Source: Acidobacteriota bacterium
GTDB taxonomy: Bacteria; Acidobacteriota; Polarisedimenticolia; Polarisedimenticolales; Polarisedimenticolaceae
Length of the DNA stretch: 12,548 nt
Reading direction: 5' to 3'
Assembly: GCA_011773795.1 (NCBI GenBank)
Contig: WVWW01000280.1
Coordinates: 22,039 to 34,586, forward strand
Below the pieces are notes generated by a model, which ran no database searches, was not told the DNA's origin, and was given only the letters and a program-made list of their open reading frames with translations. A program made the position numbers and the translations under genes. Of this stretch, positions 6,413 through 12,548 are shown one piece after another. The stretch's first letter is position 1. Every line of letters begins with the position of its first letter.

Positions 6413-8592
6413 TCGGAGCCACGCGCCGTGACCAGGTGACCCAGCCCGAGCTCTTCCAGCACGTTGTGCGCCTTGTCGATCTTGTCCATCACCCACAACG
6501 TGTAGCGGATGTCGACGTGGATCGAGCGGGTCGTGCTCGCGTTGAAGTCCCAGTCGGCGTTGATGCTGTCGTAGGTCCCGTCGAACAGCAACCCGACCAG
6601 CTCGCCGCGGCCGTTGAGGGTCGGTGAGCCCGAGTTGCCCCCGGTGGTGTCCACGTCGCTGAGGAAATTGACCGGGACCGAGCCCAGGCTGGCCAGGGCG
6701 AGACCGCCGTGGTCGCGGGCGGCGATCAATTCGAGCTGCGTCTTGGGCGAATCGAACGGCTCTTCTCCGGTGTCCTTTTCCGTGATGCCCTCGAGTTTCG
6801 TGAACGGCGTGTACACCATCCCGTCACGCGGCGAGTAGCCGCGGACGTTACCGTAGGTGACGCGCAGCGAGCTGTTCGCGTCCGGATAGACCGCCTTCCC
6901 CTGGCTGCCCAGGAACGCGAGCATCGTTTCCATGTAGCGCGAGCGTGCGGCCTGGAACTCGCCGGCCTCGGCTTCCGACTCGGCCTCGCGCTCGCGATCG
7001 CCGTCGTACATCGCCACGGCGAGCCGGATGAACGGGTCGTCGCTGGCCTCGAACGCCGCGCGGTCCTTTTCCATCCAGCCCAGGCGGGTTTCCGTGTCGT
7101 CGAGCTCCGTCTTCTCGTACATCTTGTCGAGGCGGCCCTGCAGCTTCGATGGTTTGTCCAGGCCAACGAAAGCGTCGAATTCCGCGACTCGCTGGTCGGC
7201 CGGAAGGTTGCGGTACTCTTCGAGGTAGTAGCTCCAAAGTGCCTTGTCGACGTCGGGATGGTAGCGACGGTCCATGCGCTGCAGCCGTTGCTTGAACGGC
7301 ACCATGTCGCGTTCCTGATAGCCCGGCTCGCGATCGGCGTCGTCTTTTTCGCGTTCGCGGCTGAGGCGGTAAAGCCGGCGCGCGGTGCTGAGCATCGACG
7401 AGCGGCCCAGGTTGGCGAGCGCACTGTCGCGCTCCCTCGTCGCCTGGCTCTCGGCGATCAGCTCGTTCAACCGCGCGAGCGTCGACGCGTGCTCTTTCCT
7501 GCGCTCGTCGCTGGACCCGATCCATTCCCGCAGCGCTTCAATGGTCTTGTTCTTGCGCTCGAGCATGCCGCTCCCGGCGTAGCCGTCGAGCATCCCCTGG
7601 CGGTTCTTGTTGACGTTGTTGATCCCCGAAACCATCGAAGCGTACTTCAATTCGACATCGGGCCGGTCCGCCGACTGCTCGGCGATGATCTCGAGCATCC
7701 GGTCGAATTGCTCGCGCGACCTGGGGTAGGACCATTCGAAGGTGCTCTCGACCTCGGCCGGCAGGCGGTAGCGATTGGTGCGCCCCGGGTAACCGACGAC
7801 CATGACGTAGTCGCCCGCATCGACGCCGGCGGGAGATACACGCAGGTAGTGTTCCGGCTCGTAGGGGACGTTCTCCTCGGCGTAGTCCGCGGGCTTGCCG
7901 TCCGGACCGACGTAGGCGCGCAGGAACGAGAAGTCCCCCGTGTGCCGCGGCCACATCCAGTTGTCGATGTCGCCGCCGTAGTCGCCGATCGATCCCGGCG
8001 GCGCGTAGACGAGGCGGACGTCGCGGATCTCGAGCTGCTTGACCAGGTTGTAACGCAGGCCGCCGTAGAAGCTCTGCACGCGGCAGCGGTGGCCCTCGTC
8101 TTCTTCGCAGGCGGCGATGAGTTTCTTCTGCCGCTCTTCGATGCGGTCGTAGCGTTCGGCGCCGCTCAGCGATGCCTCCAGCGCACCGGAAACCTTGTCG
8201 GTGACATCGGTCACCTCGACCGTCACGCGGACGCGGCTACCGGGGGCTGCGGGGACCTCGTCGGCCCACGTTTTCGCCAAAAAACCGTCCTTGCGCAGGT
8301 CGTTCTCCGGCGTCGAGGCGTACTGCAGCGTGCCCCAGGAGCAGTGGTGGTTCGTGATGACCAGCGCCTTCGGAGAAACGAACGAGGCGCTACAACCGGC
8401 GAGGTCGATGACCGCGTTCATCGGATGATCCGTGAGATCGGTCAACGTCGCGGGGTCGATCTCCAGCCCCGCGGCCTTCAACTCCTTCGCAAGCTCCGGA
8501 AGCTGCTTGGGTTCCCACATCCCCTCGGCCGCGCGGATCGTCCCGCCCAGCACCAGCGCAACCGTCACGGCCAGAATCGTCGAACGCTTCAT
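6409..8592 (-). CDS. S46-family dipeptidyl-peptidase (DPP7-like)
   Basis: This 727-residue protein is the usual length for family S46, periplasmic serine exopeptidases that release dipeptides from peptide N-termini. The N-terminus is a signal peptide (MKRSTILAVTVALVLGG, likely cut after RAA at 20-22), followed by GMWEP typical of the mature end. Catalytic candidates are the His82/His83 pair in ITNHHCSW, Asp220 in PRHTGDFSF, and Ser654 in TTGGNSGSP. Eighteen residues after the serine is Gly672 (LLFDGTYD): a glycine here marks DPP7-type enzymes that prefer hydrophobic P1, whereas DPP11, for Asp/Glu, has Arg. The middle region (about 290-570) is helical and charged, as in the family's lid domain. 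The ATG start is supported by GGGGAG (8601-8606), 8 bases upstream. It is the last gene of a minus-strand block of exported proteins. Its TAG overlaps the lipoprotein stop head-on. Confidence 0.95.
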   Translation of the reverse strand: MKRSTILAVTVALVLGGTIRAAEGMWEPKQLPELAKELKAAGLEIDPATLTDLTDHPMNAVIDLAGCSASFVSPKALVITNHHCSWGTLQYASTPENDLRKDGFLAKTWADEVPAAPGSRVRVTVEVTDVTDKVSGALEASLSGAERYDRIEERQKKLIAACEEDEGHRCRVQSFYGGLRYNLVKQLEIRDVRLVYAPPGSIGDYGGDIDNWMWPRHTGDFSFLRAYVGPDGKPADYAEENVPYEPEHYLRVSPAGVDAGDYVMVVGYPGRTNRYRLPAEVESTFEWSYPRSREQFDRMLEIIAEQSADRPDVELKYASMVSGINNVNKNRQGMLDGYAGSGMLERKNKTIEALREWIGSSDERRKEHASTLARLNELIAESQATRERDSALANLGRSSMLSTARRLYRLSREREKDDADREPGYQERDMVPFKQRLQRMDRRYHPDVDKALWSYYLEEYRNLPADQRVAEFDAFVGLDKPSKLQGRLDKMYEKTELDDTETRLGWMEKDRAAFEASDDPFIRLAVAMYDGDREREAESEAEAGEFQAARSRYMETMLAFLGSQGKAVYPDANSSLRVTYGNVRGYSPRDGMVYTPFTKLEGITEKDTGEEPFDSPKTQLELIAARDHGGLALASLGSVPVNFLSDVDTTGGNSGSPTLNGRGELVGLLFDGTYDSINADWDFNASTTRSIHVDIRYTLWVMDKIDKAHNVLEELGLGHLVTARGSD

Positions 8593-8807
8593 CTCGTAGA
8601 CTCCCCTGCTCGGACCCTGGGATACGCGGGGATTCTACGCGGGTTTCGGGGGGATCTGCCAGGCCGGCGAAATCGTCGCCGGATCCCGACCCGACCGGGA
8701 TCAGCCAGGTCAGCATCGTGGCGAGGACGGCCAGCACGATGGCGTAGCGTTGCATCGTCTTCTCGTATACGGCGAAAAGCGTTTTTCGTGAAGGCGGGCG
8801 CTCCGGA
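8593..8807 (-). other. Gap with possible promoter and short signal-peptide-like reading frame
   Basis: This 215-base stretch separates the 290-residue secreted protein from the peptidase. On the minus strand TTCACG (8792-8787), 17 bases and TATACG (8769-8764) could be a moderate promoter. Eight bases after it an ATG (8753-8755) opens MQRYAIVLAVLATMLTWL, then IPVGSGSGDDFAG, a convincing signal-peptide shape. The frame then runs without stop into the peptidase gene in another frame, becoming Gly/Arg-rich. A run of six G (8648-8653) lies in it; loss of one base there would end the peptide at TAG 8635-8637 (about 40 residues). An inverted repeat CGAAAA/TTTTCG (8773-8788) overlaps the putative promoter. 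Whether the peptide is made is unknown. Confidence 0.3.
8601..8607 (-). promoter_or_regulatory. Ribosome binding site of the S46 peptidase
   Basis: On the minus strand AGGGGAG lies 8 bases before the ATG at 8590-8592, confirming that start. Confidence 0.7.
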
Positions 8808-9680
8808 TCAGTCGGATCCCTTTCCGAACGCCCGATCCGCCTCCGCGAAACTCAGCGGCTGCTGGCTCTCCGTCACCCGCAGGACCACGTCCTCGAACAC
8901 CAGGTGGTACTGGAAGGCGAACATCGCGGGGTTGTTGCCCATCACCATGGGAAAGCGCTCGTCCATGAACTCGACGTGCAGCTCCAGGTCCTGCGGGTCG
9001 ACCGCGCCGACGGCCTTGTGCCGCTTCGGATCGTAGATCTCGCCACCGAGCGCTCGCACGGTGCCGTCGTCGTTGCGGACGCCCTCGGTCAGCATCAGGT
9101 GCGAGACCCAGCGCTCCGGCCCGGGTAGCCCGTACTTGTTGAGGAAGGGCTCGCCGTCCAGCGTGACGTGGGTGAAGCCCCAGGCGGCCAGGTAGGTGAA
9201 GACCGTCGGGAAGATCGGCGTACCGCCGCCGGTGTCGCCGTGCAGGTAGACGTTCTGGGCGATGGCGATGTTGATCAGGGTGTCCGTCTCCTCCCGCGAG
9301 GAACCGATGCGCACGCCGGACGAATGCTCGGGGTGCTTGAAGTAGTCCTGGAACATCTCCCACGACCCGTTGCGGTCCGTCCAGCGGGCGCGCAGCAGCC
9401 CCTTTTGCCTGACCGGATCGACCTCGAGGATCGCGATCGCGCCGTCGATCGGTGTGCTGCCGACTCCGTCGTACACCAGGGAGTCGACGGGGCTCGCGGG
9501 GACGCCGCGGATGGAGTCGGTCACCTCGCCCGTCACACGGCGGTTCAATCGCGCGCCGCGCGCGACGACCTGGTAGCGGATGTTGTTCTTCTGGACGACG
9601 GGTGCCTGCGGTGAAGACGGCTCGTCGACTGCTCCGCCACTAAAGGCCCAGGCCAGCATCACTAGAACCAGCGCGGTCAT
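8808..9680 (-). CDS. Secreted protein of unknown function
   Basis: This 290-residue protein is one I do not recognise. It starts MTALVLVMLAWAFSGGAVDEP, a short hydrophobic leader without a basic n-region; cleavage near 16-18 is likely. The mature part appears beta-rich, with NNIRYQVVARGARLNR, PIDGAIAILEVDP, an aromatic patch (WTDRNGSWEMFQDYF, about 100-114), VYLHGDTGGGTPIFPTVFTYLAAWGF and a long C-terminal half rich in acidic and aromatic residues (HVEFMDERFPMVMGNNPAMFAFQYHLVFEDVVLRV). No catalytic motif is evident. Only two Cys-free halves are seen, so no disulfides are expected. The ATG at 9678-9680 is the only in-frame start after an upstream TGA; no clear Shine-Dalgarno is seen. It begins four bases after the stop of the large repeat protein, so the two are almost certainly in one transcript and may be translationally coupled, with the S46 peptidase downstream. 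Confidence 0.75.
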   Translation of the reverse strand: MTALVLVMLAWAFSGGAVDEPSSPQAPVVQKNNIRYQVVARGARLNRRVTGEVTDSIRGVPASPVDSLVYDGVGSTPIDGAIAILEVDPVRQKGLLRARWTDRNGSWEMFQDYFKHPEHSSGVRIGSSREETDTLINIAIAQNVYLHGDTGGGTPIFPTVFTYLAAWGFTHVTLDGEPFLNKYGLPGPERWVSHLMLTEGVRNDDGTVRALGGEIYDPKRHKAVGAVDPQDLELHVEFMDERFPMVMGNNPAMFAFQYHLVFEDVVLRVTESQQPLSFAEADRAFGKGSD

Positions 9681-9684
9681 CGCG

Positions 9685-12548
9685 TCACGGACACTGCTGG
9701 TTCAGGACGCGCGACGTGCCGTCCGACTCGTGACCCCAGCCACGTTCGGACCCGGACACGACCGCCGTCACGAGGTAGGCGCGGGCGCTTCCCATCTCGG
9801 GCAGCTGGCTGTCGACGTACGAGGTCGTCGCGAGTCCCGCGGCCCGGCAGTCGCCGTACTGGATGAGTAACGACGACCCTCCCAGCTCGGCGCGGTAGAG
9901 GTTGTAGCTCGTCGCGCCGGACTCGGCTTGCCAGGTGATCCGGTCGCCGCTCATGCGCACGCCGTGGACCAAACCGTCGTCGGCATCGCAGGCATCCCCC
10001 TGCTGGTCGGCATCGAAGTCGTCTTGTGCGAGGTCGGGAACGTCAGGGCAGATGTCGATGGCGTCGGGGACCGTGTCGTTGTCGTTGTCGTTGTCGAGCG
10101 CGTTCTCGATACCGTCGCCGTCGCGGTCGAGATCGCAGGCGTCGCCCTGGCCGTCCAGGTCGAGGTCGATCTGGTCCGGGTTGGCCGTCCCGGAGCAGTT
10201 GTCGCCGACGTCGCCGATGCCGTCGCCGTCGCCGTCGGCCTGGTCCGGGTTGGCGTCGAACGGCGCAGTTGTCCGCGTCGGCGCAGAGCCCGTCGCCGTC
10301 GATGTCGTCCACGGGATCGAACGGGCAGGGGTCGCACGGATCGAGCCAACCGTCGTAGTCCGAATCGATCCCGCCGGGAACGACGCGCGCGCGGCACTCC
10401 TGCGTGATCTCGATGTCGTCGATGGCGCACTCGAGCAGCCGCTGCTGGTCCATCTCGGGGATCGCCTCGCAGGCGAAGCGCGCCTGGAACTGGTCGTTGA
10501 GCGTGACGTAGTCCGCCAGGGCGAACGAGACCGGCGTCCAGGAATTGGCGTCCGTGTTGAGCAGCTCGACCGTCGTCCACGACGATCCGCCGTCGTCGGA
10601 CAGCTCGACCCGCATCGTCCCGCCGTCCATCAAACCGACGTTCGTCGAGAACCAGCGGTGGTACGTGAGCGTCGGGTTGCCCAGGGCCGAGAGATCGAGG
10701 ATCGGGCTGAGCAGCGCGGTGGTGCCGCCGTCCACGTCCGCCATCTCGGGATCGGCGCGCTCGTCGTTGGGACCCTGGCCGGTGAAGAAGGCGTAGATTC
10801 CCGGCGCGGGGGTGTGGTCGTTCTCCGGCTGGATCGAGCCGGCGGCGGTGCCGATCGGATCCTGACGAACCCAGTTCCCGGTGCTCGCGGTGGACGCCGG
10901 GTCCAGGGTCCAACCGGAGTTGATCTCCAGGTTGTCGACGAGGGCCGGCTCGAGCAACTGGAAGTCGACGACCTCCACGACACCGTCCTTCAACAGGACG
11001 GTGGCCTGGTCGCCGGAGTAACCCATGCGGTCGACCGAGACGAGACGCTGGCCGATCGCGACGTTGCCGATCGTGAACGACCCTGCCGCGTCGGTCGACG
11101 CGTTCTGCCCGGTCTCGATCACCGTCACGACCGCCCCCTGGACGGGGGCCTGGTCGGCGGCGCGCACGACCGTGCCCGTGACCGCCGTCGTGGGCAGCGG
11201 CAACAGGTCCACTTCGATGTCGACTCCGGTCCCCAGCAGGATCTCACCCGCGGCGACGATGTTGCTCTGGTAACCCGGCGCCGAGAAGCGAGCCACCATC
11301 TCCCCGGGGTCGGCGTAGTAACCGAACTCGCCCTGGGCGTTCGCCGTGATCAACGCCGAGCCCCCGAGCGGCAACACGGTCGCTCCCGCGATGCCGGCCC
11401 CGGTGGAGGCGTCGCGCACCTTGCCGGTGAACGGGCCGCCGGTCGTCAGCAGCTCGAGGACGAACAGCCCCGACTGAATATCCGTGGCGTAGATGTAACC
11501 CCGGGGGTCGTAGGGGTAGACACCCCAGCACCCGGCGTATCCGCTGTCCCCCGAAGGCCGCGTGTCATAAGCGCCCATTTCGACCGGCACGCTCGGCCGC
11601 TGCAGGTCGATGTAGCGCACCCCGAGACCGTAGTGCGACATGACCGCTCGATCCGCGCCCGGCACGTCGTCGAAGAAGACGTTGTGAACGACGGCGGACG
11701 GGTCGGGCTCGTACTCGGCCAGCTTGGGCGGTGTGGACGTTTTGTCGGTGATGTCGTAGACGGTGACGTGGCCGCCCGGGCTGTCCTCGTCCGTCGTCAC
11801 CAAGAGCGTGAAGTCGGAGTTCGGCCAGGAATTGTGCGTCGCGCCCGTCGGCGTGGCCCAGGTCGAGAGGATCTGCAAGCTTGCCGGGTTCGTGGCGTCG
11901 ACGATCTCGTGGATGCCGTTGGCGATCTCGGCGAAGTAGGCGATCTCGTTCTTGACGTAGATGTCGTGAACATAGCGGATCACCCAGCTGCCGATCTCGA
12001 CTGGATTCTCCGGATCCGCCAGATCCAGGATGCGCGTCCCGTTGTCGGTTCCGACGAGCCAGGCGTGCCCGCGGTCTGCATCGATCCAGATGTTGTGGGT
12101 CGTCGTGAAGTTCGTGGAATAGGTGTTGACCAGCGTCGGGTTGAACGGGTCGCTCAGATCGACGATCTGCATGCCGGCCAGCGGCCCGGCGCCCTCGGTG
12201 ACGATGTAGGCGTAGTGCTGGTAGGTCTTGATGTCGCGCCAGTCGGAGTAGGGTCCATCGATGTAGCCGACCTCGACCGGGCTGTACGGGTCGGTGACAT
12301 CGACGAAGAGCGTGCCGTTCAGGCTGCCCTGGATGGCGAGGAACGTGGTGCCGTTGTTGTAGCCCCAGATATCACTTGTCGAATCGCTCGGCCGGAGGTC
12401 GACGTTGCTCAACAGGACCATGTGGTGGTTGTCGCTGGGGGAGCGGATCGCGGGATTCTGGCCCGCAGGCATGACCGAGTCTTCGATATCCGTGGCCGTG
12501 ATGCTGAACCGCAGCTCGATGGTGTCGCATACCGACGCCGAATCGAGC
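9685..12548 (-). CDS. Choice-of-anchor-B-type secreted protein with TSP3 repeats (5' partial, one frameshift)
   Basis: The frame is open to the window edge, with residues such as DTIELRFSITATDIED before the first in-window ATG (12470-12472), so the true start lies outside. Numbered from that ATG: residues 40-342 hold six LVIVD-type units (FVDVTDPYSPVEVG 56-69, IVDLSDPFNPTLVN 103-116, ILDLADPENPVEIG 148-161, later ones weaker), the beta-propeller-like module of choice-of-anchor-B proteins. Residues 347-425 and 429-507 are two carboxypeptidase-regulatory-like folds. Residues 511-692 look like a beta-sandwich with aromatic core (TLTYHRWFST). From 703 come calcium-binding TSP3 repeats (DSDYDGWLDPCDPCPFDP). 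At 10261-10264 one extra base breaks the frame after DNC; the original frame then turns Arg-rich and stops at 10043. Shifting by one base restores FDANPDQADGDGDGIGD, more repeats, then an FN3-like tail (RITWQAESGATSYNLYR) to TAG 9685. Whether the shift is real or a read error is open. The protein is presumably exported to the surface. Confidence 0.88.
10075..10096. repeat. Hexanucleotide tandem repeat in the TSP3 coding region
   Basis: GTCGTT is repeated almost four times (minus strand GACAAC, coding Asp-Asn). It lies in the calcium-binding part of the repeat protein. Copy-number change would add or remove Asp-Asn pairs without shifting frame. Confidence 0.7.

Noticed and set aside
6709..9036. 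Long plus-strand frame of 775 codons opposite the S46 peptidase
   Set aside because: It mirrors the codon pattern of the minus-strand peptidase and 290-residue gene, has no family motif, and crosses two well-supported genes.
8710..9363. Minus-strand frame of 217 codons over the 290-residue gene
   Set aside because: Arg/Gly/Pro-rich shadow in another frame of a well-supported gene.
10075..10240. CRISPR-like or other array
   Set aside because: The GACAAC and GACGGC repeats are codon repeats of TSP3 Asp/Asn/Gly motifs, with no spacers.
9928..10407. Plus-strand Val-rich frame over the TSP3 region
   Set aside because: The valines are the antisense of the GAC/GAT-rich calcium repeats.

Overview
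The window is GC-rich bacterial DNA with dense coding, frequent TTG and GTG starts, and mixed ordinary housekeeping and secreted-protein genes. A periplasmic S46 dipeptidyl-peptidase, a large choice-of-anchor-B/thrombospondin-type-3 secreted protein and a REP-type transposase together suggest a free-living Gram-negative such as an Acidobacteriota-like or related deep-branching lineage. This is inference; nothing here fixes the phylum.

Layout. Bases 1-95 hold the tail of a plus-strand gene of unknown function. It meets, stop to stop, a minus-strand VapBC-type toxin-antitoxin pair (92-758) with a well-formed promoter and palindromic operator at 758-796. Immediately upstream, and overlapping the antitoxin's promoter and first codons, is a REP-associated tyrosine transposase (733-1377). 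A short palindromic element built on CCGGTTCC lies in or near the transposase 5' region (1343-1359, 1413-1431), and its core recurs in the lepA-aldolase gap (4533-4546). Next comes the minus-strand pair lepA-hemW (4414 down to 1479), translationally coupled through a 4-base TTGA overlap. Divergent from lepA is a plus-strand pair: a low-specificity threonine aldolase (4623-5681) and a putative exported lipoprotein (5702-6412).

The right half is a minus-strand block of exported proteins, read from 12548 down to 6409. It holds a large surface or secreted protein (LVIVD repeats, carboxypeptidase-regulatory-like folds, a beta-sandwich, TSP3 calcium repeats and a C-terminal FN3-like segment), interrupted by a one-base frameshift near 10261-10264 and running off the window. 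Four bases later comes a 290-residue secreted protein of unknown family. After a 215-base gap with a possible short peptide and promoter comes an S46 dipeptidyl-peptidase with a glycine at the specificity position, as in DPP7. The three together look like an export-and-peptide-use cluster, although co-function is inferred only from position.

I did not find a clear new multi-gene system. The points most worth a second look are the transposase reading into the vapBC control region, the REP-like CCGGTTCC elements, the frameshift in the TSP3 region, and two convergent gene pairs that each share the four bases CTAG as overlapping stop codons.
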